DNA of 64,000 bases from Hyaloscypha bicolor E. Its lineage: Eukaryota > Ascomycota > Leotiomycetes > Helotiales > Hyaloscyphaceae. This document shows positions 49,789-62,530 of this stretch, piece by piece; the first letter of the stretch is position 1, and every line of letters starts with the position of its first letter. The position numbers were made by a program, and so were the translations under genes. Location: the NCBI RefSeq assembly GCF_002865645.1, contig NW_020194667.1, positions 2,193,762 to 2,257,761 on the forward strand, read 5' to 3'. The notes beneath the pieces were generated by a model, which saw only the letters and a program-made list of their open reading frames with translations, had not been told where the DNA came from and did not search any database.

Positions 49789-52700
49789 TAAGAATATTAG
49801 CTATTTTAAGAGATTTATAACTTATTTCGGAATATCTTAAATAATTAAATATTAATAACTAGTTCTAGGAAAAGAAACTAGTTATATTCCGAGAATTAAT
49901 AATTAATTAAAAAGGTATTATTATATTTAATTAGAAAGAAATAAGAAAAGTCTATAAGAATATTAGCCTTTTTATTCTAATTAAAACTATTAAATATAAA
50001 GTCTAGTAAGAAAAGAACTTTCTATATCCTAAAGCTTTAGTACTAATAATAATAAAAATACTATTAGAATATCTAGATTATAAAGTCTTTAAGAAATATA
50101 ATAGACCTTACTAAAATCTATAGTTCTTAGTTATAAAGAAAATTACTAGAACTTATAGACTAATTAATACTATTATAAAGATAAATTCAGTAATCCTATA
50201 AGATACTAATCTATTTCTATCTATTAATAAGATCTCGGAGAAATTTATTAGATATATTTATATTTCTCTAATTAATTTCTTTTCTAGATATAATTAACTT
50301 ATACTAGATACTTATAATAAAGATTTAATTATATTTATAATATTTCTAGGGCTATTAAAAATAACTATATTACTTTAGGAAGCTACTAATTCTATTATAT
50401 AGTTTATATAAGTTATTATAACTATTCTAAAATATCTATTTCCTAAAATTACTATATTATTTATTAATAATATTAGAGTTAAGAGACTTTATATAGACTA
50501 TAATAAGTAGTTTATTTTACCTGAAATTCAGTATTTTATATTCGAATACTTTTAAAACCTGAATATAATCTTAAATAAAATCAAATAAACTAGAACTAAT
50601 ATTAGAAAAAAATTATAGTTCTATTATAATAATATAATTATTATTAGCTTTATTTATAAAGTACTTAGAAGAAGCCCTTTAAGTTCAGAAATTACTAAGA
50701 TCTTAAGATAGAAATATTATAATAATATAACTAAAGATAAGGCATTTATTAAAATTATTATTTACTACTATATTTGAATTAAAAACTTTATAATTATTAC
50801 TAAACCTATTTATTATTTAATAAGAAAAGATATAATATAGAACTAAAGTAATAAATAAATACTAACTATATAAATTCTTTAAGAAAAGCTTACTACTATT
50901 CTAATATTTTATAAGTTATACTATAATCTATTAGAAAGTTAGGGAATAATTATATTAGTAGTAAATACTAGTCTAGATAAATAGGGCAGGACTTTTAGTT
51001 AATATAATAATAAAGGAAAAAAGAAAGTTATATAATATAAGTCTAGAATCTAAAATAATACTAAATAGAAATATAATATTATTAAGAAAAAATACTAAAA
51101 ACTAGTAAAATATTTATAGAAAATATAGTTCTGGCTATATAGAGTTTACTTTATCTTTAAACTAGATACTAATATACTCGTTATATAGCTAATTAAAGCG
51201 GCTATAGATCTTTCTAAAGCTCTAATTACTTACTAGCTAGTATAAATTCAACTATTTGACTTTAAAGTAAAGTATATTAAAGGAACTAAGTATACTACTA
51301 CTAATGGATTATTGAGACATTTATAGTAAGAAGAAGATACCGAAAATAATAAGAATATTAATAAATAGTTAGTAATAAAGCTTAATACTATTAGAATAGT
51401 ACTTATTAGACGGAAAGTTTAGTTAAAAGAAGCAGTTCCGGTTTAGTCACGTGATATTATTTTAAGAAATCAAACTCTTAAGACCTTTACTAGATATTTA
51501 AATAATAGTATTTAGTTACTAGAGATTAATAATTAAAGTCTTATTATATCTGGAAGCGAATTAGTAATATTAAAAAATAATAAAATCCGGAAGTTATATA
51601 ATAAAGGCTATAGTTTTTTATATATAACTTCTAGTAAAATAGTAGATAATAATACTAACTTATATACTTTATTTAATAACCCGACTATTTTACTAGATTT
51701 CCTAAATAATAGCTATTTCAAATAATACTAGAATATTATATAATACTTTATAATACTTTCTAGACTAGAAGAAATATTTAGAACCGAGTTTCAAAAGTTA
51801 AATAAAGAAGCTTTAAATTATAATATAAGAGATTAATTACTTTAGAGAGTTATATCTAAAGTATACTTATCTTGACTTATTATTAATAATTAAAAGTAAA
51901 GAGAAATTATTATTAAAGAGCTATATAATAAGATTAGATATATTAGAAAAAAGAATACTTTTTATTTAGTAACTAGCTACTATTACTAGAAAAGTTACTA
52001 TAACTATATATAAAAGTATATTAGCGCTTATAAAGTCTATTAGTATAAGAATAAAAGAAAATAAAAAGAAGCTCTATATCTAATAAAAGCTATATTCTTT
52101 TTTTATTATATTAGAATTAATATAATCAAATTACTAGACTATAAAAGATATAACTTATTAGTTATTACTAGAGATAACTTCTTAGAATAAATTAAAGCTA
52201 GACTTTTAAAGAACCTAACTAGTAAGAAAATTACCAAGTTTATTTAGGAAGAAATCATTTATAAATATAGTTTATTTAAATAACTTAAGATAAATAGTAG
52301 ATTAAAATTCAAAAAAGTAGTAATTCAGGAACTTAATAAGCTAGAGATTAATAGAATTATTATTTCGGCCTATAATTCTAAAGGAAATAGTATAATTAAA
52401 AGAAGGTATTAACTAATTATTTAAGTATTTATTATATTTATAATAAATAAAAAGAAGCCTTAAATAGATTTATTATTATATATTCTATTTACTAACCGAG
52501 TTATTATATATAGACCGACTAGATTTACTTTTTTTTATATAGTCTATAGTAGAGAAGCTATACTATTTATAGAAATATATTTTCTAATCTAGAAAATATT
52601 TAGGTAAAACGAAATTTATAATAGAGAAATACTTCTAGAAATATATATAAAGCAAATATAGATAAGAGATAAAAATATTAAAGAAGCTAGAATAAAAAAG

Positions 52701-53200
52701 AATAAATAATACTAAAAAAAAAAGTAATTTAATACTACTTACTAGATTTATATAAAGCCTATTTCTAAAAAGAATCTAGTTCTTATATATAATATTAAAT
52801 TAATAAATTAAGACAAGTTAAAGAATATAAAACTACTATATTACTAGCTTAGCCTATATAAAGTAAGATATATAGATTAACTAAAAGAATACTATATACT
52901 AGAAGAGCTTAATAATACTATATTCTAAAGAATATATATTAGAAATTAACTTAAGTAATTTATTAAAAGAAATAAATTCTAGTATTTCTCTAAAAACGAA
53001 GTTAATAATAAATATATATCTATAAATAAGTATTTCAAAATAAATATAGAACTAGAAAAGAAAACAATTATAGAATACTATAAGTAAAATAATACTTAGA
53101 AAATCAAGAAAGCTACTAGTATTATTATATATATTCTAAAGTTACCGGAATTAGAAAAAATAAAATATATTTCCTTTATAAAAAACTAGAAGAAAATATC
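49789..53200 (+). pseudogene. E3 pol after the nested insertion (RT-RNase H-integrase)
   Basis: Continuation of E3 pol. RT: RLINTIIKINSVIL near 50157, NFFSRYN, EATNSII.., and LFINNI at 50457-50474 where related elements have FIDDI. RNase H/connection: IQLFDFKVKYIKGTKYTTTNG near 51247. Integrase: LLVITRDNFL near 52159, then IIISAYNSKGNSIIKR near 52362 (HPQANG.IER-like region). Stops are RIP-type. The right boundary is approximate. Confidence 0.8.
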
Positions 53201-55137
53201 TAATAATAGAAACTCTTTTTAACCTAAAATAAAGCTTATTATCTTTAATTCTTTATATATCTTTTATTTCTTCCTTCTAACTATTATTTATAGCCTTTAG
53301 AGAATATTATTATTAGACTATTATTCTGGAAATTAGATAAGCTTTATTATTATTTATTTCTTATTATTATCTAATTATTATTACTAGATAATATTCTTAA
53401 TATAAAATTCTATTACTAGATCTTGAGAATTAAATATTAAGAATTTCTTTTAGTATAAAAATAAATAGGAAATTAAGAGATTATTTTATAAACTCTTGAT
53501 TCCGAATTATAATAATAGATAATAACTATATTTAGAATTAGAAAAAGAAAAGAAAAAGAAATATAGCCTTTTATATATATTTTACTAAAATAGAAATCTT
53601 TTAGAAGCTCTATTTATTTTTTTAACTAGCTATTCTTATAGCTTATACTAGTCTAAAGCTTAACTATAATATTTATAAATCTCGACTTTAACTTAAATTA
53701 TTATTATAAATTTCCTTATAATATTTAAATAAACTTTCTAATTAGAAATTATATATAAATAGAATAAATAAACTAGAAGCCCTATAAAAAAAAAGAGAAC
53801 TTTATTAAATCTAATAAATATTTCCGAAAATACTTAATAATATATAATTCTAGAATTCTTTTAGATATTAAATAAACTAGATCTATTTATTTAAAGTTTA
53901 TTTTATATTAGAAAACTTATTTCTTCTTTAATATAATTATAGCTATATTTAAAATATATACTATAATTACTTTAAAAATATATACTAAGGCTTAGTTAAT
54001 ATATTATATATTTCTATTTTTATAAAGAACTTTTCTAGTATAGAACCTATTCTCTAACTATAATACTATTTTATTACTAGAAACTAATTACTTCTTTAAA
54101 AAGCTAGTATAATTTACTAATTCTTATTATTAATTTATTTCTTATTATTAAATATTATCTAAATAATTCCTATATTCTTAATACTAATTTGAAATATCTA
54201 ATCTCTTTATATCCTATATTAATTTTAATATTAACTATTTCAAATTTAATAATAATATTATAAACTTTATTTATATTATTTTATAGTTCTTTTTTTTATA
54301 ATCTTTAAAGTATTTAATATTACTTTTATAGATATAAATATTACTTTAAAATCTAAACTAACTAAATAGTTTTATATTATATAAAGCCGATTTTAATAAA
54401 TACTAAATAAATATAATTAGCTTTCGGAAAAGATATAAATTAGTTTTAGAAGAAGTAATACCTTATTCTAAGTTATTTCTTAATTTTATTATTCTAATTT
54501 TCTTTCTATTAATACTTATTTTATATTTTTCTAATATTTTTAGTATATTTATATATTTTACTTTTTATATATTTCCTATATTATTTTTCTTCTTTTATAC
54601 TATTTCTTAAGTTAATAGAAATGTCTTTAAATAAATAAAGAATTAGAATATATCTATATTATAAATTTTTTATTATTTTCTTTTATATTCTAATACTTTA
54701 GATATTATTATTACTATATTTATATTTCTATTATATTACTTTCTTATTTTCCTATTATTACTATTTAGTTTAATCTACTTTAATTATTTCCTTAATTATA
54801 TTTCTTTAAATATATATACTTATATTCTTTTCTATAATAGAAGTCTAATTCTATATTTTATCTTTTATATTTATTTCTAATTTATAATTATATTATCTTA
54901 AATATACCTAATTATTATATTTACTTTCTTTATTATATATATTATTATTTCAGTTTTATTTTCTTACTAAAAAGAAAAAAAAACTCGAATATATATAATA
55001 TTTTTATATAATCCAAATCTATTTTAATTTACTTTTTATTTTAGAATATACTTAAAAGAAATTCTTATAATCTCGAGAACTTTTAATTCTATAATTAATA
55101 ACTATTATACTAATAATATCTTTATAATATCTTTAAG
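53200..55137 (+). other. Unassigned AT-rich interval inside E3
   Basis: Between the integrase relic and the long extra frame. T-rich on the + strand in its middle. No motif or terminal repeat recognised. Confidence 0.35.
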
Positions 55138-57840
55138 AATAATAAAATAGCTAAAGAATAGATTCCTTAAATTAGCGAAATATAATAGCTAGTCTTTATA
55201 AGCTATAGTATTATTAAAAGCATATAGATTAATAGTATTAAAGTTTAGAGTATTAAAGAAGCTTAGGTAATTATAAAAGGCTTACTAATACCAGAAAAGA
55301 TAGCTATAATTACTGAATTTAATATAAATATTCTAGATAAGCTAAATAATATATATAATAAGCTTTTAAAGTAGAAAACCTTTATTAGAAATAGAACTAG
55401 ACTAGAATTAACTAAGGAAAAGCTAAAGAATTACTAAGCTAATAATAGGGAATTTAAGAATATTATTAAAGGCATTTCCAAAGGTAAATAAAAGAAGCTT
55501 AATAAGATTAAGACTATAGTAAATAGTTTAGAAACCAAGAATTAGAATAGAATTATACTATATAGTAAAGCTTTTAGCTAATATATTAATAATATCTATA
55601 ATAATCTTAGTAAGAATATTTATAAGAAGTTATATTCTCTCTTTAAGATAGAAGCTTTAGTATATAAAGCTATTTAGTTAATTAATAAAGCTATTTTAGA
55701 GTATATAAAAGACAAGAAATATTAGAATACTAGTATATTTACTAAATTAGATATTACTAAGATACTTAAGTATATTAAAGCTAAATAATATATCTTTAAT
55801 ACTTCCGAAATTCTAATTAAAAAAGCTTATAATAATAAGCCTTTTTCTGCTTTCCGAAATAAGCCTAAAAAATAGGCTCCTATTATAATTTCAGCTTTAA
55901 CTTAACCGGATCTAGCTAAGAAAAATAGAGCTAATTTAATAGAACCTAGTAAAAAAGCTACTAGTAAAACTAATAGAACTAGTAAGACTAATAGAACTAG
56001 TATAACTAGATAAGAAGAATCTAGTAAGAATAGAAAGTAAGCTAAGCTTAAAACTTCTAATAAATAACAGAAATCTAAGTACTAGACTAAATATAAAGTT
56101 AGTAAAATAGTAGAGAGCAAAAAGAAGCCCTTTATACTAAAAAGAAAAACATTATCTAAAAAGACTCTTTTAATTATATCCAGAACTAAAAAGTAGAAGA
56201 CCAGGAATATTAAGTTTAGAGAACTTAATAAAGGTATTTAATATATTTATAAGATATTAGCTAAATGGAAATTAATACTTACTTAATAAGATAAATATAC
56301 TTTTAAAGAAATATATAGTAGTATTATAGGACTTATTTTTAAATAAGAATACTATAGAATTAATAATAGATTTCTTAAAGCTTCTTATATAATATATATT
56401 TAGTAACTTACTAATACTCTTTCTATTAATATATAAGAGATTAAAGATATTCTAAAGATAATTATTAAGATCTATAAAATTATTAAAAATAAGAAGTATA
56501 TTTCTATTATTTGAATAAATAAAAAGATACGGGATTTCTTTTTTAAGAGTTAAAAGATTAAAAAATATAAATATAAGTATTATATTTCTAATTAATTTCA
56601 CTTTAATCTATAGATCTAATTCAATATTATAGTCTTTATTTCTAAGTCTAGTACTACTAATTTAAGTATAACTAGCTATATTTATAAAAAGAATTATCTA
56701 AAATAAATTAAGAAGCTTAATATTCGAGAACTCTTAATAGAGAAAATAGAGATATTATAATTCTATTTCTAAAAAAATAATATATTAATATATAAAGATC
56801 TTAGTAATAGCTATTTTATTTTAGTTTCTTAACTTTTAATAGTAGATCTATTAATATAGCTTGGATTTTACAAGGTATTAAGTAAGTATCCTATTTACTT
56901 AATTACTTATTCTTAGCTAGCCTAATACTTTACTTCTGGAAATATTAATTATAATTAGTATAAAAGTAATACTAAAGATCTGGCTACTATTAAAGCTTTA
57001 AATAGCAAATTTTACCTTAGTAAGAAATATCGGAATATTAGCTATATTTTCCTTATAAACTATAAAAAGACTACTACTTTTAATAAGAAGTTCTTTAAAA
57101 ATATTAATTACTTTTCTATTTCTAATAAATTTGAGCTAGAAGTAACTAAAAAATTAAGCGAGTATTTACTAAAGGTAATAAAAGAAAAGACTCCGAATAT
57201 AGTCTATATAACTAGATAAATAAATGCCTTTAGCTAGATAATCTATAAATCTGAAATTATAGGAAAGTATTAGTTCTCGGATATTATATAAGTTAAAAGA
57301 TAGCTTAATAATAATTTATTACTTAATAGGCCTTTTACTATAATTCTAATAAGTCTAGTTACTATTAAGAATAAAATACACGAAAATAGAGTCTTCTATA
57401 AGGTTATTAAAGCCTCTTATCTAAAGCTTTCTTCTTTTATTAAAGATTAATTTAAAAATATAGTAAATAATACGAAATTTAAAGAAGCTATTTATTTAAA
57501 GTATATTAGTATAATTTATAATATAATTCGCTATAATAAGCCTTCTTAATATCCTATAATAAAGGCAGAAATTAAGTAATAGTTAAAGGCAAATACTAAT
57601 TAATATAGAGAACTATATTAGATTTAATATAAGAATATAACTAAGCGGATTTGAATTACTTTTAAGTAAGTTCGGAAGTATGAAATAAGACTATTTAAGA
57701 GTAATAAGTCTTATTTTAGATATATAGAAAAGAAATTAGATTAACTAATAAAGGAAAATCCTGAATATTTTATTATTTTAGACTCTAAATAAAGATTTTC
57801 TATTATTTTTAGTACTTAGGAAATAAGTATAAATAAATAA
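55138..57840 (+). pseudogene. E3 long downstream reading frame, about 900 codons, function unknown
   Basis: I followed one + strand frame continuously from about 55138 to 57840, just before the 3' LTR. It never shifts and is broken almost only by TAA/TAG, plus two TGA compatible with former CGA. Such coherence over about 900 codons shows an ancestral protein-coding gene. Readable parts include TRLELTKEKLKNY, IYKKLYSLFKIEALVYKAI, a Lys/Thr/Asn-rich stretch with reiterated TSKTNR near 55950, KYRNISYIFLINYKKTTTF, KKLSEYLLKVIKEKTPNIVYIT and KENPEYFIILDSK. I recognise no RT, envelope or chromodomain features. It could be an accessory retroelement ORF, a captured host gene, or a separate insertion. 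Confidence 0.6.
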
Positions 57841-57849
57841 AGGATTAAA

Positions 57850-58152
57850 TATAGTATAATAAGCTATATTTATTAAAAATTATATTATTTTAGTAGTTTT
57901 AAGGTTTAGATTATATAGTAAAGGCTATAGCCTTTTATATATAACTTGCAGAAATTATATAAAAAAGCTAGTTTTTCTATAGATTTAGAGAATAATCCTT
58001 TATATATATTTAATTAATTAAGCTTTTATATACTATATACTATTTATACTTTACTATTTACGTTTTTAATTTATTATTTTACTATCTAGTTATATTTTAT
58101 ACTCTAGTATACTTTATATGAGTTTTTGTCTTATTATAGTTTCCCTCTTATA
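57850..58152 (+). repeat. E3 3' LTR
   Basis: Partner of 38045-38347, followed by GTAC. Confidence 0.9.
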
Positions 58153-58512
58153 GTACTTAACTAGTATTATAGTCTAGTTTAAAAATACTTATTATTTTTT
58201 ATATTTAATTTAATAGAAATAAGAAATACTTATATTTTAATTTAAGAAATAATTAGAACTTTTATATAAACTTAAAATAGTAGTTTACTTTATAAAAAGA
58301 AAATAAACTAGAATTACTTATATTATATTAATATTTAGAAAAGGTTATAATAAATATTATAATTTCTAAAATATTTTCGAGAAAGCTTTCTCGAACTAAA
58401 ATAGATTAGTTTATAATTTCGAAAGATTTATAAAAGTTTTATATATCCGAAAGTATAAGTATTTAAGATAAATACTATTTGAGTTCTAATCTATAATAAA
58501 AGAAAAATAAAG

Positions 58513-58625
58513 TATATAAAATAAAATATATAAAATAAAATATATAAAATAAAATATATAAAATAAAATATATAAAATAAAATATATAAAATAAAATATA
58601 TAAAATAAAATATATAAAATAAAAA
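58513..58625 (+). repeat. 14-bp tandem repeat, about 8 copies
   Basis: Near-perfect array of TATAAAATAAAATA. Confidence 0.92.
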
Positions 58626-59158
58626 TAAAATAAAATACCCGGATATTTAATAAATAAAAAGCCTAATTATAAGTTATAAGAACTAGTATTAACTAGATAT
58701 ATATAGTAATATTAAAAAAAAGATAAGATAAAAGAAACTAAAAAATAAGTTAGTATATATTTTATAAAAGTAAATAAAAAGATATTTAAATAGCCTAAAA
58801 GCAAGAAATATATATTAAAGAAATTAAAATTAAAAAAAGAAAAGCTATTTCTTATAAGAATAAATTAGTATATATTCTAAAATAAAAAATAGAAGTATTT
58901 AGTAATAGCCTAAAAGCTTTTATAAATATTAAAAAAATAAAGAAAATATTAAAGTTTAGAGAAATCTAAATAGAAATTAGCCTCTTTTAAAAGTTTAAGA
59001 AAAAATATTTTTAAAGAACCTAAAAGTATAAAAGGTATTAGAAAAGAGAAAAAGAAAATATTAAAAAAGAAAAGAAGAAATCTAAAATTTAGCTTTCTAA
59101 GAAGTAAATAAATTAAAGACTTATAATATAGGAGTTCTAGATAAAAGTAACCCGGAAA

Positions 59159-59480
59159 TAATAATTAAATACTAGCTTTTAGTATTATTAGTAGAAGTAT
59201 TAAAAAAAAAGAAGTTTAGAGAAGGAATTTAAAAAAGAAATTTAAAAAAGGGATTTAGAAAAGAAAAAGAAGATTATAAGATAATTAAATACTAGCTCTT
59301 AATATTAATAGTAAAAGTATTAAAAAAGAAGAAATTTAGAAAAAGAATTTAAAAAAAAGTTTAAAAAAGAAATTTAAAAAAGAAAAGAAAAGTTATAAAA
59401 TAATGAGATACTAGCTTTTAGTATTAATAAAGATATTAATAAAGGTATTAATAAAAGTATTAATAGAAAAGATATTAGTA
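59159..59480 (+). repeat. 120-bp tandem repeat, two and a half copies
   Basis: Copies start with TAATTAAATACTAGCT or close variants at 59162, 59282 and 59401. Each is followed by AGTATTA..TAG/TAAAAGTATTAA and purine-rich AAGAAGTTTAGA-like tracts. The period is 119-120 bp. Confidence 0.8.
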
Positions 59481-60639
59481 AAAAATAAAAGCTTTTAATA
59501 TTAATAGTAAAATCGAAAAAATATAAAAGAAAAATAAAGGTTTTAAAATAAAGATAAAATAAAGTTATAGTTTTATAAAAAAATAAAAGTACTAGTATAA
59601 GGTAATTATATTATTATATAATTCTATATTTATTTTTATTATTTATTATAAATATATATTTCTTAAGAAAAAGTATTATTTAGAATTCTTGAGCTTTTCT
59701 AATTTAATAATTATATATACTAGAATAAAGATATTCTTCTTATTTAAAAATTATAATTATAATATTACTAAATATAGAAATATAGAAATTTATATAATAA
59801 GCTATATATAGAAATTTAAGGAAATTTATATTACCTTAAATTATTTATAATTAGTAAAGTAAATTAGCTAATTATATAAGTTAAACATAGTTTAATTATT
59901 ATTAATATATCTTGGCTTTTATAAATTAATAAAAAAAAGAATATTTTTATTTTTATTTTTATAATTATAATACCTAAAATTATAATTTTTTAATATTTAA
60001 ATATATTTAATTTTAGGCTATTAAATACTAATATTTTTATTTTCAGGTATTATTTATTATAAATTTATTTGGATTTAAATAATTATATTAAATATATATT
60101 TTTATATCCTAAAAATAAATAATAAAAATATAATTATACTAGCTTTAATCTTAGTCTTAACCTTAATTTCTTTCTAAAAAATAACTTTAATTCTAATATA
60201 TAATACTATTATTAAAGCTTTCTTTTATTAAAGATATATTAAATATAACTTTAAATAATAGCTTTGGTAAAAGCAAAAATAATAGAAAAGATAATAAAGC
60301 TATAAATAAGTAAAAAAAAAATATTTATAATATATCTTTTAATAATCTAAACTTAATTTATAATATTCTTTTCTATTAATATATTTAACTAATAAACTCC
60401 TTTATTTCTTAATTTTCTTCTTATATATAACTTCTTTTTTCTTTTTCTTTTCCTTTATAATAATACTTTAATCTTTTTATATTACTTAATAATATTACTA
60501 AAATAATAAAGCAAATTAATAATAAGGCTAAAATTAGAGAAATAAAGCTATACTAGAGTAGGAAGCTAAAGAAATTAGAGAAAAATAAGGCAAATCTAAA
60601 AGTAAGCTTAATATATATTTATAGAATTAAATTCTTTTA

Positions 60640-60790
60640 AGCTTATATTACTTATAGTAATAAGAAGAGATAGAAGATTTCTTTTAAATACTATATAATT
60701 ATAAAAGGCAAATTTAATAGTACTTATATAAATTATAGATATAATAATAATAGTAAAGTCTATATTTTCTATTAATTTAATACTAATTTT
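60640..60790 (+). pseudogene. Possible relic of a Cys-rich fungal domain
   Basis: In one + strand frame the readable residues YSNKKR-stop-KISFKYYIIIKGKF and STYINYRYNN resemble, if several Tyr codons (TAT) derive from Cys (TGT), a Cys-cluster domain found in many uncharacterised fungal proteins (CxxC..GACANC-like). Suggestive only. Confidence 0.25.
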
Positions 60791-61151
60791 ACTAAGTCTA
60801 GAAAACCTTATTTTATATTTATAAAACCCTTTATACTAAAGTCTTAATTACTTATAAGATATAGAAAGCAAATATAAAGACAGATATAAGATTAGAAGGT
60901 AATAGGAAAGGAAGTTATAGTAGAGGAGAGTAAGAATACTAGAGAAGAAAGAAATAAAGGAGATATAAATAATTTGAGTAATATAGGTAGTATAGAGGAT
61001 ATAGAAAGTAAGGGAGATAGAGATATGCCTTGTAATTTATGGGATTTGCCTTATAGATTATGCAAGCTAAGGGGGGATTAGGAGTAATCGAGAATAAGGC
61101 GTGTATGCTATACTTTTTTTTTTTTTAGTGAGGTGTGGTGGGGGGGTGGGC

Positions 61152-61223
61152 GCGAAAATCAGAAAATCAGAAATCACTTTTCGCTTCTCGGATTTGTCCG
61201 CTAGCCCGCTAATGGCCTCAGTA
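61152..61223 (+). repeat. Dispersed repeat copy at the right edge of the block
   Basis: GCGAAAATCAGAAAATCAG..TTTTCGCTTCTCGGATTTG..GCTAGC..GGCCTCAGTA. It is the inverted partner of 31286-31351 and related to 3331-3502. Confidence 0.85.
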
Positions 61224-62530
61224 CCCTCTCGACTGAGATTCACCCGGAACTATTTTTAGATACACATTCGCTTATATACATATGATAAGTAGGGATTATG
61301 GAGATAAGAAGCCGAAGCTCGCTAAATTATAGCGAAACTGTTGCCTAAAAACCCTCGACCTCCCCGTTCTTGTACAGACAAGCGAGGTGCGAAACTTTGA
61401 CTTAATATACTCACAATCTATTTTTGGAGAGGGGGGGGGGGGACTTTGACCGCAAGTAAACCCAAATTATATTTTCAACGAACAGACCTGTCATTTAGGG
61501 CTTTATTTAGGCGGAATATAGTAGTACTGATCAAGCAGCTGATATTAAAAGGGAGAAAGAAGAAGGCGAAGAGCTCCCTCATGCTATGGGAAGATGTAAA
61601 TACAAGCTATGTCTTACTAGGCGTTCCCAATTAACGTAATATGAATCCGTTACTCCCCTGCGCACTTCTGAAGTCCAAAGTCCTTCCACTTAAATAGGGC
61701 AAGGAGTACTGATCTACAGTGATAGTAACAGCACCAATGTGTAGTAAATGGTCACCCCGATAAGAACCCCGTACCATATCAACGTGGAAGACTAAACCAG
61801 AAGATCCTCCTCCCGTAGCCCAGATTCGCAACATTTGGCCATGGGGAGTTCCCGTCAAAAGCTTATCGGCAGCTACCTGGGTTATATGGCACGCCATTGA
61901 GAGGCCGTAGGTGAATAGTACTACAACGCATAATTAGCTCTTGATTCCGAGTTTATTGGGCGCTCTAAGCCTACCTGTTCGGTTCGGGTTGTATGAGACC
62001 ACGTTAATGCTGGCAGTTCAATGGCAGCGTATGAGAGCGTGGATTTAGTCGGTGTTAAGTTTTCAAAATTGGATTGGCAGCGGGAAGTCACCTGGATTTC
62101 AATTAGACTGATTTTGACGATATTCAGTTTGAGGCTTTGAAAATGGAGGTAATAGTAATTGATTGTTCTCCTTGGAGGACTTAAGGTCCTTAAATATACC
62201 TACTTAACGAAGGTACGAAGCCTAATAGGCTCAAAAATAGAATCAGAGAGCCTAACAAAGGGCCTAGGTAGTTACTGAGGGCATTCCTGAAACCGGAAGT
62301 ATTTATATTTAGGCTAACAATGCCCCTAAATTATATATTTTCTTTAGATGCATATCCGATGGATTCTTCAAACAAGGTAATATCTATATGAGGCTATGGC
62401 GCTTGTTAAAACGTACCGTCAAGTTTCAAAGTTGACCAGGCGCTAAATAGGGATCATCCACTGGATTCTACTCCAAACACTTCAAACGGCGCCGCGGGGG
62501 CGTTTAAAGTGACCATGAGGGTTGCAGTTT
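61224..62530. other. Near-normal composition, little recognised
   Basis: Apart from the remnant above, nothing supported. A G-homopolymer run lies at about 61428-61441. Confidence 0.45.
61631..62010 (-). pseudogene. Possible gene remnant with one intron
   Basis: Minus-strand frame of 88 codons from ATG 61897 to 61631 (MACHITQVAADKLL..PHGQMLRIWATGGGSSG). Upstream, an intron-like segment 61974-61921 (GTAGGC, CTAAT, TTGTAG; 54 nt) would join it in frame to TASINVVSYNPNRT, where the frame closes at a TGA without an ATG. The balanced codon use suggests real coding history. I recognise no family and find no complete 5' end, so a decayed fragment is more likely than an active gene. Confidence 0.3.

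Larger units (their letters stand above)
38045..58152 (+). mobile_element. E3: large Ty3/gypsy LTR retrotransposon split by nested E2
   Basis: LTRs 38045-38347 and 57850-58152 are both 303 bp, with GTAC directly outside each end (38041-38044 and 58153-58156), a target duplication. Excluding the nested element (about 7 kb) it is about 13.1 kb, long for a fungal gypsy element. Pol resumes in the same sense after the insertion. RT motifs are of a distinct branch (EATNS..FI, FINNI for FIDDI) from E1/E2. It carries a long extra reading frame before the 3' LTR. Heavily RIP-mutated and dead. Confidence 0.85.
20903..61080. other. RIP-mutated AT-rich heterochromatin-like block
   Basis: About 40 kb in which CpA and TpG are nearly absent, TpA is in great excess and CpG survives: the dinucleotide signature of RIP (C to T in CpA) rather than of generic CpG deamination. 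Recognisable coding motifs of retrotransposons persist, with stops where Gln (CAA/CAG) or Trp (TGG) is expected. LTR pairs differ almost only by transitions. No long uninterrupted reading frame exists. Extents are visual estimates. Confidence 0.88.
58153..61080. other. AT- and purine-rich tail of the block
   Basis: From about 58650 to 59600 the + strand is strikingly purine-rich (A/G runs). It includes two tandem arrays, listed separately. No intact gene. Confidence 0.5.

Noticed and set aside
20903..61080. Mitochondrial or plasmid origin of the AT-rich block
   Set aside because: It is continuous with nuclear genes on the left, carries Ty3 elements with LTRs and shows CpA-specific mutation; no mitochondrial genes seen.
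31286..61223. A Starship-type giant element
   Set aside because: No tyrosine-recombinase (DUF3435) captain gene recognised at either end; contents are retrotransposon relics.
61446..61634. 62-codon open frame (+)
   Set aside because: No ATG at its start, Lys-rich without motif, adjacent to homopolymer G.
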